From Crossaster papposus (Eukaryota > Echinodermata > Asteroidea > Velatida > Solasteridae), in assembly GCA_037893245.1 (NCBI GenBank), contig JBAIAA010000454.1, positions 186,001-250,000 on the forward strand: DNA of 64,000 nucleotides, read 5' to 3'. Positions 12,501-24,400 of this stretch are shown in pieces. Position 1 is the stretch's first letter. Every line of letters begins with the position of its first letter. The notes under the pieces are model-generated. The model searched no databases. It worked only from the letters and a program-made list of their open reading frames with translations, and was not told the DNA's origin. The translations under genes and the position numbers were made by a program.

Positions 12501-15500
12501 GCATAGATCATGGAGAAAGGCAAGTTTGACTACACCATGCAATAAAGCAGTCAATATTTGTTTTATGACAAGTCACAAACATATTCTGCTCTTAAAAAAT
12601 AAATACATAATTTAAATCTAAATACAGTTTAAATGAACTTCTATTTCAATACAAAATTTGTGGAAAATGTATTTGCTCTTTTCCAAACCACCCCTTCACA
12701 AAATGTTTGAACCAAGCTCTGTAGCGCTGGCACTTGGAAACAATATGCGCAACGCTCATTACACACCTAATGATATGCATCTGCACACAAATACTGCCCC
12801 AGTACTCTGGTTGCTAATGGTAAATTACTTTGGCTGCTAATTAATGGTATAGTACTTTGGTTGCTACGGGTATGCACAGGAAGATAGCAAAAATAAAAAA
12901 TGCATGTGACTTGCTCTCGGCCAATCAAGACTTAGAATCTGTGGGTGAGCCTGAGGTTTTATAACATCTGTGTCTATGATATGCGAGTGTCTATAGATGA
13001 TGCGAGTATCTATGATTTGCGAGTATCTATGATTTGCGAGTATCTATGATTTGCGAGTATCTATGATTTGAGAGTATCTATGATTTGCGAGTATCTATGA
13101 TTTGAGAGTATCTATGATTTGCGAGTATCTATGATTTGCGAGTATCTATGATTTGCGAGTATCTATGATTTGCGAGTATCTATGATTTGCGAGTATCTAT
13201 GATTTGCGTGTATCTATGATTTGCGAGTATCTATGATTTGCGTGTATCTATGATTTGCGTGTATCTATGATTTGCGAGTATCTATGATTTGCGAGTGTCT
13301 ATGATTTGCGAGTGTCTATGATTTGCGAGTGTCTATGATTTGCGAGTGTCTATGATTTGCGAGTGTCTATGATTTGCGAGTGTCTATGATTGGCGAGTGT
13401 CTATGATTGGCGAGTGTCTATGATTGGCGAGTGTCTATGATTTGCGACTTGCGAGTATCTATGATTTGCGACTTGCGAGTATCTATGATTTGCGACTTGC
13501 GAGTATCTATGATTTGCGAGTATCTATGATTGGCGAGTATCTATGATTGGCGAGTATCTATGATTGGCGAGTATCTATGATTGGCGAGTATCTATGATTG
13601 GCGAGTATCTATGATTGGCGAGTATCTATGATTGGCGAGTATCTATGATTGGCGAGTATCTATGATTGGCGAGTATCTATGATTGGCGAGTATCTATGAT
13701 TTGCAAGTATCTATCGAGTATCGGTGGCATACTCTATGATTGGCGAGTGTCTATGATTGGCGAGTGTCTATGATTTGCGACTTGCGAGTATCTATGATTT
13801 GCGACTTGCGAGTATCTATGATTTGCGAGTATCTATGATTTGCGAGTATCTATGATTTGCGAGTATCTATGATTGGCGAGTATCTATGATTGGCGAGTAT
13901 CTATGATTGGCGAGTATCTATGATTGGCGAGTATCTATGATTGGCGAGTATCTATGATTGGCGAGTATCTATGATTTGCGAGTATCTATGATTTGCAAGT
14001 ATCTATCGAGTATCGGTGGCATACTCCGGAATAATAACCTGCAGGACCCTCAAAATAACCACTGCAATTGAAACAGTTTGATTTTCAATCTCGATAGCAT
14101 TGCAAGCAATCTGACAGCTCATAATGTTACAAACCTCTGGTGTTTCAGGCAGCCTCTCGATCTATGCGTGTGGTGTGCAGGTTCTCACCGATTGGTACAC
14201 AATGCTCAACAATCCCACGCCAGACTACACCAGAACACTACACTGCACCCAGGAAGCTGTCTATCCATTGTAAGCCATTACATATTTTGTTTGTTTCTTA
14301 ACCAGTTCGCGCCGGGATTATTTTAACATCAACGAGCCGATGCGCGGGACTACTTTTACCGAAACTTGATCCGATGCGGGTTCAGGCCGATAGTACCGAG
14401 AAGTACATTGCTCGTTGCTGACAGACATTTCCGGCCTTCCTCGTGGCGTGTTTATGCGTCATCCGTTTGGAATCTGGGGAAAACTTTGCGTTTATATACC
14501 TCATCCGTTGCGAACTGGTTAAAACCATACTATAACCATACATGTACATTTCATTACCCGTTTGCCATATCTTGCAGATACACGGTGGTATTTGTGATCT
14601 ACACATTTGAGCTGCTGCTAATGATGCTGTTCCGACCAATGCTATCTGTCAAATTCTGCAAGGGTCAGGGAAGGAACTCCATCTATGCTGCACTGTACTT
14701 CCTCCCGTTGCTGGTCCTTCTCCACGCATTGTGTGCAGGGCTAATATGTACGTTCTTCAGTCCCAACTTCTTATCTTTTGTGACTTAAAAGGACAATATA
14801 CCAATTTGTCGGTTGTGCATTTTTATCGTTTGAACTTTGAAGCAGCCAAAATGCTCAAAATATAAAGAAAGGTGCTCGACAAACAACCTGATGATGTTTT
14901 TTAGCTCTGTGGATGCTGCATATTCAGAGAAAACAATATTCTAAGATTTTGATTTCAGTTCAAAATTAGTGAAGTCACAGATTGAATTGCGATCATAGTC
15001 TGCGTCAATATAGGCGCATTCTCGGCCAGCGGATTGCAGCTACTCGCATGTCACACACTAAAACAGACCCAACAGTAGCGCCAATATGTGCATCGCACGT
15101 CGTTCAAACACTTGCGTGCACTATTTGTGGACATTTCCCAAATAGTGCATGACTAGTGGTTGGTCACACAAGTCTTTGTACGGAGCGTATACCTTCCTGA
15201 ACCATTTGGGCAAGAAACCAAGTTTACCTATTTCATATCGTCTTCTCTTTGCAGACTATTCCTTCCCTTACATCCTGATCATTGCGTCACTCCTAATGCA
15301 TGCAGTGCACTTTGCCTATTCAGAAATTGAGGTAAGACGTGTACATTGTATCTCAGATGTGATGAAATGTAAACAATAATATTATAATAATAATATAATA
15401 ATATTGTAATATACAGTGAAACGCCGCTATCACAGAATCCACAGATTTTGTTTGATATATCAATCGTTCGGTATAGCGATTTTCAGCCGCCGTTCCATCA

Positions 15501-18065
15501 GGTGCCTTTTTTAAGATGACGTTCGTCCTTTTACATTGTAAATAGCGATCCTCTTGTGGGGCCATACTTAGTTTGTGAAACCGAATGACATGGTGATTTT
15601 GTTGCATGGGTTAAACCCTACCTCTTTCAAAAAAGCCATTTGTGCGTGACCCTGAGGTAAATTTGAATAACATCTGGTACACTGACACAGCTTGGCATAT
15701 TTTAACTTTGAATTCTCCTGACCAAAGACGCTGTTGCTATATCACGTGATTATGGGCAAGCCTTACGCTAGCAACCCCCAGTTCCGGAATGGCCCGGGGC
15801 CGTATTCACAAAACGACTCGTTTGACGAACTCGTTTGACACGCGCGTGACGCAGACAATAAATTGTGCACTAACTTGGGCTTGAAAACTGCGTCGCTAGC
15901 TGTGTGCGAGTGCACGGGGTACGCGCGCATGATTAACTAGCGCAGATAGATTACATTTTCGTTGCGTAGGAACGTTTATGACGAAAATGTTTTGCGCATG
16001 AGCAACAGTGACTGCTTTAAACACTTAAGTTAAGTGGAGCACTAAGATAAGTGGGTTGCTTAGATCTTTTGTGAATACCAAATTAAGCGCGCCACTTAAG
16101 TTAGCAGGGTGCTTAGATTTAGGTCTGACTTAAGTATTCTCCTAAGTTTAAGTTTTGTGAATACGGCCCCAGGTGTCTTTGTGCCCTTCTCACCCATTGT
16201 GAACAATATATTTGTGATAAACGTCAGTATGAACGCAACTATGAAAGAGCATGCCCCGAATCATGTGATATGGCAACAGTGTCTTTGGTCTGGAGAATTT
16301 AAAGTTCAACGGTGCCAAGCTGTGTAAGCAAGTCAGTGTACCAGATGTTATTCAAATTTAACTCGGGGTCACGCGCTGGTAGCTTATTAGTTTATATTTG
16401 TTTTATAGGGTTACTTTAGTGAAAAAGTAAAATTTTTGAGTTTTAGTGAAATTCGTTTGTTGTGCTACCTGGTGATTTTGGTTATTTTAGCCAAAATGGG
16501 CATACATTGTAGCTACCGGTACCAATATTTTAGGGACCATACCTCGCTAACCTGTTGACCAAATTTGCTGATTTTGATTTCATTAGAAAGCTAATATCAT
16601 AAATACAGTCGACGCTCGGTTAGGAAGAGATTTGGCTTAAGACAAGCTTTTTCGTCAGTCTCAACCAAAGTGTACACATTTCTATGTGAAAAATGCTTAA
16701 TACGAGCTCTGGTGACAATACATTTTGGTTAAGTGCTTTTTGTATACAATGTACATGTAGAGTAAAAATCTATCGTTGTCTATATGTATTTTACACCAAC
16801 CCGAACGTACTCGTGCGTGCTTTGTATCGTACGTGGTTTTATTGAAATAATTTCGCGCCGAGTCCTTTGTCGCGTTTTCAGTCAGTTTATTATTTTTCTT
16901 CTTCACTTTTCTTTACTACAATACAGGTTTTATTGTTACATAGTTGAATTAATTTATATCTTCTTTTTTATACCCGAGAGCCCGTCTCATTGTGCCAGAA
17001 CCTCTCACATTTTAGTCCAGTCAATTAAAAGCAAAATAGGGCCTGACCTAGAAGTAATTGCAATAAAATTTATTTTAACACGTCATGCTGGGGAAGTACA
17101 TGTATTATTCTTTGACATACTAAAAATCGAATACTCCCAATGAGTGGAAAAGTGATCTAACATGTACAACAACAGTCGATACAGAGAAGGTGTCGTTTAT
17201 CTTTTGCGTCTGTCAATCAGTTCGCGCCGAGATTATTTTAACATCAAACAGCCGAAGTGGCGTGATTGTTTTTAACCAAACTCGATCCGGGGCGGGTTCA
17301 GGACGATAGCACACCCACGCATTTCCGGCCTTGCTCGCTGCTGACAGACATTTCTGGCCTTGCTCGTGGCGTGTTTATGCGTCATCCGTTTTGAATCCGG
17401 GGAAAACTTTGTGTTTATATACGTCATCCGGCATGTACTGGTTAACCGTTTGAAAATTTGTTCACATGCATGCGACACTGCAAAACTAGACTTATCACAG
17501 CAGACAACTTTTCTACATGTGTGTCTAGCAATTTATATAATATATGAGAATCTACATTTGTACCTTGCCACACATTAATATTTTGACGAACCGAAGCCAG
17601 GGTTTTTAAAATGGCCTAAGTTTCCGATGCACTGTCGTCTGCTGCAGTCACATTTGGTTTTGAATCGCATGTTGTTTGTTTATTTATTTAAATTTCTTTG
17701 AAGCTTTCTATTGCAATTAGTTCTACATGTAGGGCTTAACGTAAATTGACTGGACTATTCGCCGAAATGGACAGAGCAAACTATACAGTGTATGTATTTG
17801 AAAATTAAACAAAGAAATATTTATTTTATTTTAATATGTCTTCCTTTAATCCCAGACCCCGAAGAAGCTAGTTTCCAGCCCGCGTAACCTGGTGATTCTG
17901 CTGGCTCACTGGTTGTGCCACGCGTACGGCATTGTCTCCCTGACAAGACTAGCCGATCCACCCACGGACCTCCCCCTACTGGCCCTCGTGGTACTTCCCA
18001 TGGCCTTCTACCTCTCCACTGAGAAGTTTACGGAACCTCACCGAATCCAATCCAATGAGATCTAA
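9556..18065 (+). CDS. JKAMP: JKAMP (JNK1-associated ER membrane protein), 7 exons, N-terminus not located
   Basis: Exons are 9556-9659, 10524-10678, 12283-12362, 14149-14269, 14578-14747, 15255-15331 and 17856-18065 (TAA). All junctions are GT-AG with matching phases, giving about 305 codons against about 310 in vertebrates. Diagnostic pieces in order are CPGLYCGRVQLL, CPRGHRRNP, CEPCESQPLFFDWLYVGFM, LECILATLMTLLL, VLTDWYTMLNNPTPDY, HCTQEAVYPL, SIYAALYFLPLLVLL, FPYILIIASLLMHA, HWLCHAYGIVSLTR, LPLLALVVLPMAFYL and KFTEPHRI. The protein is a multi-pass ER/plasma-membrane protein; in mammals it binds JNK1 and recruits proteasome and ERAD factors. The cysteine-rich N-terminal ectodomain (CxxxxC pairs) and at least six hydrophobic segments are visible. 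The start codon must lie in an upstream exon ending in phase 1, which I could not identify. Introns carry many MITEs. The identification is strong. Confidence 0.93.
10881..11487. mobile_element. DNA transposon remnant with 29-bp near-perfect TIRs (JKAMP intron)
   Basis: The left end 10881-10909 (CCTGTCACCACAAAATGAGA...) and right end 11459-11487 (...TCTCATTTTGTTGTGACAGG) are inverted copies with one mismatch. The roughly 550-bp interior has no coding capacity. The superfamily is not assigned. Confidence 0.7.
11540..11876. mobile_element. TTAA-type MITE, diverged copy (JKAMP intron)
   Basis: It shares the family pattern also seen at 42107-42406: ACACCATTTGCAGATAT near the left end, a TGATTTTAGGCATTCAGCAA core, a CTCGGCATCTATGATTGTC block, and GTACCTTTAA at the right end. 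The left terminus is blurred. Confidence 0.55.
12975..14028. repeat. Minisatellite of about sixty 17-bp units (JKAMP intron)
   Basis: The unit is GAGTATCTATGATTTGC, with variants GTGTCTATG, TTTGCGT and TTGGCGAG. Variants occur in runs (T-type, then G-type), and a longer TTTGCGACTTGCGAG form appears in two clusters. A terminal block ending ATCGAGTATCGGTGGCATAC occurs twice (about 13702-13734 and 13993-14026), so a segment of about 290 bp has been duplicated as a higher-order unit. It separates JKAMP exons 4 and 5. Unit spacing is constant with no unique spacers, so this is not CRISPR-like. Confidence 0.95.
14302..14518. mobile_element. TTAA-flanked MITE, CCAGTTCGCG family, copy 1
   Basis: TTAA flanks both ends (14298-14301 and 14519-14522). 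Termini are CCAGTTCGCG and CGAACTGG. It lies 59 bp upstream of JKAMP exon 6, so it abuts the branch-point region. A second copy is at 17216-17441. Confidence 0.82.
15644..16374. mobile_element. Long-TIR DNA element with a second MITE nested in it
   Basis: The arms are 15644-15770 (GCGTGACCCTGAGGTAAATT...) and 16233-16374 (...AAATTTAACTCGGGGTCACG), including TAACATCTGGTACACTGAC / GTGTACCAGATGTTA and ATCACGTGAT / ATCATGTGAT blocks. The centre is occupied by the GGGGCC element (15796-16170). It lies in JKAMP intron 7. Confidence 0.72.
15796..16170. mobile_element. MITE with GGGGCCGTATTCACAAAAC terminal inverted repeats
   Basis: Perfect 19-bp inverted termini (GGGGCCGTATTCACAAAAC / GTTTTGTGAATACGGCCCC) enclose about 340 bp without coding capacity, including CACTTAAGTTA-type repeats. 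It is inserted inside the older element 15644-16374. Confidence 0.88.
17216..17441. mobile_element. MITE, CCAGTTCGCG family, copy 2
   Basis: It is homologous to 14302-14518 in the same orientation (shared TTCGCGCCG, GATTATTTTAACATC, GGGTTCAGG, CTGACAGACATTTC and GTGTTTATGCGTCATCCG). TTAA is retained on the right (17442-17445); the left end is eroded. A local CTTGCTCG duplication distinguishes it. Confidence 0.75.
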
Positions 18066-18212
18066 TGGATTTTGTAAATATTTCTATTGAATATTCATTC
18101 TTTTTTGTACAAACATGTCCTTATTAAACAGATGTGCCCTCTGGATATATGTGAACCCGTTCTAGGAAAAGTTGATATACAGGTACATGTAAGTTGCGCT
18201 TCGCATTTTAAA

Positions 18213-18690
18213 GGTAGGATGCACCATTGGCAATAACCGATTCACTATTTCCGCGGCGCAAGGCATGCTAGGTAAATTGTCAACGGTCACGGGAGATAAA
18301 CAAATTGCGTTGTCAGCAGTAACGTATTAACTCCCTTGCAAAAAACTAACGTTAGTGTGGCAATTTCTGGGCATAACATGCGATATTTCTGTTTTGTTTT
18401 GTTAGTAGAATGGAAGATCTTACATTAGAAGAGACAGTAAGCACGTTCGTTTCCACAAATGACAACAAATTATCTAAAATACGGCGACGGTAACGGTTCT
18501 GTCTAAACACATGCTAAAAAGTACGCGGGTGTATTGTTTATCTTTGAAAAGCAGTCGTCAGGTCATGTAACGGACATGCGCAGTTGCAATAGTGAATCGG
18601 TTAAATTCGGTTATTGCTTAAATTATCATGAATGGGTGGATTTGGGGGGTGGGAGTTGTATTTTATAGTACGTACAAAACTTGAAACTTC
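18213..18690. mobile_element. TTAA MITE interrupted by a nested element
   Basis: It begins TTAAAGGTAGGATGCACCAT directly after the JKAMP 3' region and resumes after the insertion as GCTTAAATTATCATGAATGG, matching the intact family order at 5250 and 21330. The interruption is the element at about 18235-18612. Confidence 0.7.
18235..18612. mobile_element. Nested MITE with CCGATTCACTATT termini
   Basis: CCGATTCACTATT at 18237-18249 is mirrored by AATAGTGAATCGG at 18588-18600, with an outer AACCG / CGGTT pair. The flanks GCAAT and ATTGC belong to the host MITE. The interior is non-coding. Confidence 0.68.
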
Positions 18691-19286
18691 AAAGGCCTTT
18701 TTCTTATTTTGCTTTTGCGATATGTTGATAAATGTGAAATTCAAACAGCCATAACTTGTTAATGGAGTGTCTGATTGATTGGTGTATTTATAATAATAAT
18801 CTTTTCTTTTTTCGTAATACCTGAGAACCCTCATTTCAACCACTGCCCAGTTCCGTCTCGTTTTGCCAGAACCCCTCACATATACCAAATAAAAGCTTGC
18901 AATGTATTATTTTTTTTTTTTTTTGCTGGGTATATCCTACGAACTTGACACTGGGGCATCATCCAAAATCACCCGACACTTTTTTGCTATTCAATCCTTC
19001 AAAGGAATTGTTTAGGTTTGAGCATGGTTTTGGAGGTAATTTGTGGAGGATTGGGCCATTGGGGTTAAAAAATTAATATTCTGAAATGTTTGACATTGGC
19101 AGTGTTGTATTTATGTGAGGTGTTAAAAAAAACTGAGGATGATTGTTTTTCCTTGGGATTTGTTGATATTTATTACCTTTTGTACTACAAAGTAAGAAAG
19201 GCATTTGAAGAAAAATCAATTGGCATCTTTCTAAACACAACTACATGTACAAAACTCGCCGCGCTGCGGGGGCCGCTACCCGGCCT

Positions 19287-19525
19287 ATAGACGATGTGCC
19301 CTCTGTTTACATCTGTATTCAAATGTGCCTAGCAATATGCGCACGCATCATGTTTTACATAAATTTGGTTAAGAGATGACATCAGAGGTCACATAAATCA
19401 AAGGCGATCTGACCTGCGACGTCACTCTTTAAGCAAATTTTATGTAAAACACGATGTGTGCGCATACTGCCGGGAACATTTTGAATACAGATGTAAACAC
19501 GGGCATCAGAGGGCATGTCGTCTAT
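19287..19525. mobile_element. Fold-back element (ATAGACGA...TCGTCTAT)
   Basis: Long imperfect arms: ATAGACGATGTGCCCTCTG and TTTACATCTGTATTCAAA on the left, with TTTGAATACAGATGTAAA and CAGAGGGCATGTCGTCTAT on the right, plus an inner ATTTTATGTAAAACACGATG / CATCATGTTTTACATAAAT pair. It would form a large hairpin with a loop of about 40 bases. Confidence 0.78.
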
Positions 19526-19705
19526 TGTGTATTATACTGACTGCGCGCATTGCAACAAGTGTCCGTCTTTACATGGTTTTTCATTCTTAACCCTAACTCC
19601 TTACACAACAAAGGAAGTTGGAGGATTTTGAAGGAATTGTATTGTTCAATAACAATGGTGAGGGAGTTAGGGTTAATCAGGGTAAAAATACAACAGTTTT
19701 CGGTC

Positions 19706-19970
19706 ATGCCGACTAGGTGTGTAGCTGCTGGGTGTAGCAAAACTATTGAGGATGGAGTAAGCCTTAATTTGTTTCCGGCTGATCCTAAATATCGGAGGAT
19801 TTGGACAGCCAAAGTAAAGCTTTACAGAGCGAAGTGGTCCAGGCCTAGTGATTTTCGGCTTTCTGCAGCGACCATTTTGAGCGGTCGTGCTTCAACCTAG
19901 AGCACCTAGAGGGACCCCATCTTTATCCTCGCTCGAGTCTACTGTCTGAATAAGAAATACATGTACTGTG
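19706..19970 (+). pseudogene. THAP zinc-finger exon, frameshifted
   Basis: The reading frame opens MPTRCVAAGCSKTIEDGVSL with LFPADPKYRRIWTAK following. This is the start of a THAP C2CH finger: CxxxxC, then a hydrophobic/Pro stretch and the invariant W. The second half of the finger (CSDHFE, giving the C-x2-H pair) is present about 50 codons later but in another frame, followed by a stop near 19950. A frameshift in the SDF / GFL region therefore breaks the domain. THAP fingers bind DNA and form the N-terminus of P-element-type transposases and some host factors. No transposase body follows, so this is probably a relic. Confidence 0.7.
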
Positions 19971-20084
19971 ATTCTAATCAGACGAATCAGTACTGTTTTC
20001 GTCGGATTCACTAAAAACCGAGGAAGAACTATCACGATAATTACGGTACCGAATACGTACGTTATACGGCGTGAGTTAGTCTTG

Positions 20085-20358
20085 CATACGCACTGTGGAC
20101 CTCCGAACAATATAGGTCCACACGATGCGGGAAGAGGTTACGGTTTGTGGACTTGCACACGTCCACAATCCGTGTTTCCGAAAAAGAGCGCTAGAGGAAA
20201 AACGGGTTAGGGTTATATATAGAAAAGATAGAAGGGACAGCTGAGGGGTCCATAATCCAAATTTGAGGGTAAATTTGTTTTTGGGAAGCGAGAAAAATGA
20301 GTATTTAGTCAAAGTTTGTTAACTACACGAAGACAAAGGAATGTCCACAGTGCGTATG
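20085..20358. mobile_element. MITE with 16-bp perfect termini (CATACGCACTGTGGAC)
   Basis: CATACGCACTGTGGAC at the left is exactly complementary to GTCCACAGTGCGTATG at the right. The interior contains another GTGGAC / GTCCAC pair and no coding sequence. A partial relative lies at 9241-9362. Confidence 0.8.
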
Positions 20359-20737
20359 TAAGGTAAAGCTGCGTGCGCGTGCGCGGATGGGGTGTACATG
20401 GGGTTGTGCGTCAGTTTGTTTTTGATTGAAATAGGGGACGGATATCAATAGAGGACAATAGGGTCCCCTATTTCGCCAAGGTCCCCGATTCCGACTCGTG
20501 TGCAAATCCTATGGCGATCATCCGAAAACGTTAGGGTACAAACCAACAAAGGTAAGACGGTCGGACAATGCCCCGTCCACGATTGACGGTCAATACATGA
20601 CTGCGTGCGTTTGTTATGGTGTAAATGGAGGACACATGCCTGGCGACACAATCGACGACGTCTTCAATTGAGATTTGTGTACAAAACCAATAAGAGCCAT
20701 CGAAAAAAAGTACTTTGAAAAAAGGCTTCTGTCGACC

Positions 20738-20812
20738 TCTCACGGTAGCTTAGTGGATAATGGGTTAGGTTATAGATCGTTCGACTGGGGTTCGAATTCG
20801 CTCTCTGCCTAT
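20738..20812 (+). repeat. tRNA-like sequence, weak
   Basis: It contains an A-box-like GGTAGCTTAGTGGATAA and a B-box-like GGGGTTCGAATTC at tRNA-like spacing. I cannot close acceptor or anticodon stems, so it is more likely a SINE head or tRNA pseudogene than a tRNA gene. Confidence 0.3.
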
Positions 20813-21329
20813 TTTTCATTGACTATTTTGGTCTCCAAGTTTGTTGTTTGAGTGAGTTTAATTTAAGGGAAAATAAGGATCTGAGAACCTAAGTGTGTTC
20901 CACTCAGTGTGGTGTAGATACTCCCATTTATGATAATTATCCCTAACCCTCCTATGAAAAAAATTACGCGTCCCGATCCTGCCCCGGTTTACGTCACTCA
21001 TTTTGAGTGGCCGCGGAAGTTTAAAAAACAGGGGGCATGTTTGACGTCAAATTACCACACTAAACGTACACTACAATGTAGAACCAGTTTTTTTATTCAC
21101 ATTTAATACACAAAGATCTATTAATTTAAAACACAAAATTTGTAATGAAGATGTTAGACTGCATGTCTCCTTGAAGCCACACATTATTCCTATTGGTTAG
21201 GGTTTGAATCCAACTGATCTGAACCATTTAGGCAAGCCACTTCACCCCAATTCGCCTAGAGTAACCTGCATGGACTAGCTAGCATCCCATCTAGTCTTAG
21301 TCGTTTAATGCTAAAGAAACCAGGGTTAA

Positions 21330-21487
21330 AGGTAGTATACACCATTGGTAATTGCTTGAATTATCATTAATGGGTAGATTTGGGGGGTTGCATTTCATAG
21401 TAAATATCGTTTAACTGACCTGTCCGAAGTTTTACAATCATGGATGCCGAGAAAAACACGAAAAACAGCGTCTGTTTTTAACCGGCG
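21330..21487. mobile_element. Half-copy of the TTAA MITE family next to the piggyBac element
   Basis: It contains GGTAGTATACACCATTGGTA, the AATTATCATTAATGGGTAG block and ATGGATGCCGAGAAAA, as in copies at 4633, 5250 and 42107 (inverse). The piggyBac element begins just after it, so the MITE was probably the insertion target. Confidence 0.65.
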
Positions 21488-21491
21488 TTAA

Positions 21492-24400
21492 CCCTTTCAC
21501 TCCCACTGAGCCAAATTGGCACAAATATGTTAATACCCTCCCGTACCACGGTGCCAATTTGGCACAAACATTTTCAACCCCTTCTCTACCGATGGGCCAT
21601 TTGGAACAATCCAACCGCAAAGGTTTCTAAAAGCATAATAGCCCCCTCAGTTGAGCACACCTTTCTGATTGGATGGCACGAGCGCATTCTTTGAAGCATT
21701 ATATATGAGAGCGTGGGGCACGCGCTGTTCATTTTTACCGCGCGTCTCCGGTGGTACGTACTAGACTGTGAATGCAAGTCCACCAACACATAAAAAGCAT
21801 CATGGAAGATGAGGAATTATTGCACGAATTGTTAGCGGATAGTGACTCCGAAATGTCGTCCGAAACTAGCGACGCAGTCACCGAGACAGACGACAGTGAA
21901 GACGACTTTGTACCCGAGTTCTCGGCAAAGTCAAAGAAGCCAAAACAAGCAAAGCCCGATTTTCGAAGTGGATGGAGTGAAGCTGGACCAACGTGGCGTC
22001 AAAATGCACCCGTATACACAGGTAGGCAACCTACATGTACTAAATGATCATGAACACATTGATTCATTAGTTGGCAAGAATTGAGAAGTTGACCATTGCT
22101 CCCCAACCCTTTATATTGCTTGCATCTTTTTCTAAGGCTAAAGCGAAAATGAAAAGTTTCACACAGATTTAATGTCATGCCATATTTGTTCGGAAATGAA
22201 ACATCTGGTGTTGAATTGTTAAAATAAGCAAAACAATGCGAAAATAAAAAGGTGTCACTTGACATTAAAATACGATCACACTAATTCATGGGCAGAGATC
22301 CCGTTTTTGAAGAGCGCCCTCAAGTGTTCAGTAATACCCCCTCCCCCCCCCCCCCCCCCCCCCCCCCACTTATCAAAATATTCTCAAGGGTGAATTGTTG
22401 TGGAGGTTCACTTTTTGGTTGTAATTCTGGGGGGAAATGCTTGATCATCACCCCCCACATTTGGACACCACTGCAGTAATTACTGCCAGGAAATGGGGCA
22501 AAAGTGGTCATGGGTCAAACTGAAATACTGTCACTGAATAGCATCCTCTCATGTTGTTGTTGTCTATCACAGGGCACCCAGGAGCAACTCGTGTTCAAGA
22601 ATGGAGAGATTTCTCACCAATGCAGATCTTCCAGCTGTTTTTCTCGCAAGCAGTGTGGGAGTTGATAGTGAGTGAAACCAATCGTTATGCTGAACAGAGT
22701 CTATCGGAGAAATCAACCAGCTACCAAAGTCAGTGGACTCCAACAACTATTCCTGAAATGATGGCCTTCGTAGCGCTGCTGATGTGCATGGGTATAAACA
22801 GGCGGCCTCAGTACAACATGTACTGGAGCAAATGGGACCTACTACACAGTGCCATCTATCCAGCAACCATGTCTCGCAACCGATTTCAGGCAATCCTGAA
22901 ATTTTTACATCTGGCCAACAACGAAGAAGCTCAAAAAAGTAAGGACAGCTCTCCTGACAAGCTGGTGAAGGTTCGCAAATTCATTCAGATGATAGTACCC
23001 TCTTTTCTTTGTCATTACACACCTGGCCAAAACCTTTCTCCAGACGAAACTATGATAAAATTCAAGGGAAGACTATTGTTCAAACAGTATATGCCAAAAA
23101 AGCCCACCAAATGGGGCATCAAATGTTTCTCTCTGAACGAGTCTGACACGGGGTACACGTGTGCGTGGCAGATTTACACAGGGTCACAATCACAGACAGC
23201 AACAACTGCAGACTCGGAGAGACAAAGTGAAGCAGACCATCCCGCTAGAGTACCTCTACCCGGCCAAGTTGTCTTGGAACTTTTGAACGGATTGGACAAT
23301 CGGGGTCATTGCATCTTTGCAGACAATTGGTACACCAGCCCTGCTCTTGTCAACAAGTTGACACAGCGTGGATTTGGCTTTTGCGGAACTGTGCGGTATA
23401 CCGCTCAAGGAGTTTCCAAATTTGCTAACCCAAAAAAGTTTCCCATGGCTAAAGGACAGATTCCTCGCTTTTATGACAAGTCCGGACAATTGTGTGTTAC
23501 CTGGCAGGACAAGAAGCGTGTGACACTCTTGTCAAACTATGGGGACTGTAGTGTTACAAGTAAGCAAATTCGTTGTAAGAAGAGTCCCACAGGTTACCGT
23601 GACATTAGCAAACCCAATGGTGTCATTGAGTACAACAAGCACATGGGAGGAACAGATCTTGCAGGACAGCAATGCGTGTACTATGCACATGCACACAGAT
23701 CGGTCAAGTGGTGGAAAAGGGTATTTTTGGCCATTCTAGACATATGTGTACTAAATGCCAGAATACTGTATAATAGCATTCACACAAACCGCACACTGTC
23801 AAATGTGGACTTTAGGATGTATTTGATCCAAGGTCTGCTGTTGACCTGGAAAAACGGCCCTGTCACACCTGTCCAAATGAGCAATCCATGTGTTTCAGAA
23901 GGTGCACAACATTTCCCTGGCAAAAATGTAACTGGGAAGAAGCGCGACTGCATTGTTTGTAGCACAAAAGCTCAGAGAAGGCAAACCCGCACGATTTGCA
24001 AACAGTGTAACAAGCCCATGTGTGTCATTGGGTGTTTTGAGAAATTTCACTCCCCTTGAATTCATTGAATTTGCCTGGTCAGACGTGTCTAAAGCTGAGA
24101 AATTAGAAAAGAATTTCATATTTCAAAGTTAATGAAAACAGAAACCTTGTATTATCAGGAATGAGAACTAAGTACATTACTTGGGACCTGTTGTAGTATC
24201 CAGATTTGACTTGACAAGGTAAAATACTGCTAATCTAGAGTTATTGGTCACATTAAATACTATTACAACTTATTTAATGCAACCGAAACAATCCTACTCT
24301 GAGCCCCCCGCCCCCCCCCCCCCCCCTGATTCAATGTTGGGTGGAAGGTCGGCACGTGATGGTCGTCTGCCAACATTGAATCAGGGGGGGGGGGGGGCAG

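Noticed and set aside
12975-14028. Regular short direct repeats resembling a CRISPR array
   Set aside because: Units of 17 bp follow each other without unique spacers, in an animal gene intron. It is a minisatellite.
20738-20812. A functional tRNA gene
   Set aside because: A- and B-box-like words are present but acceptor and anticodon stems do not close.
22336-22368. Poly-C run with Pro-rich open frames
   Set aside because: It lies in the intron of the piggyBac transposase; homopolymer slippage, not coding.
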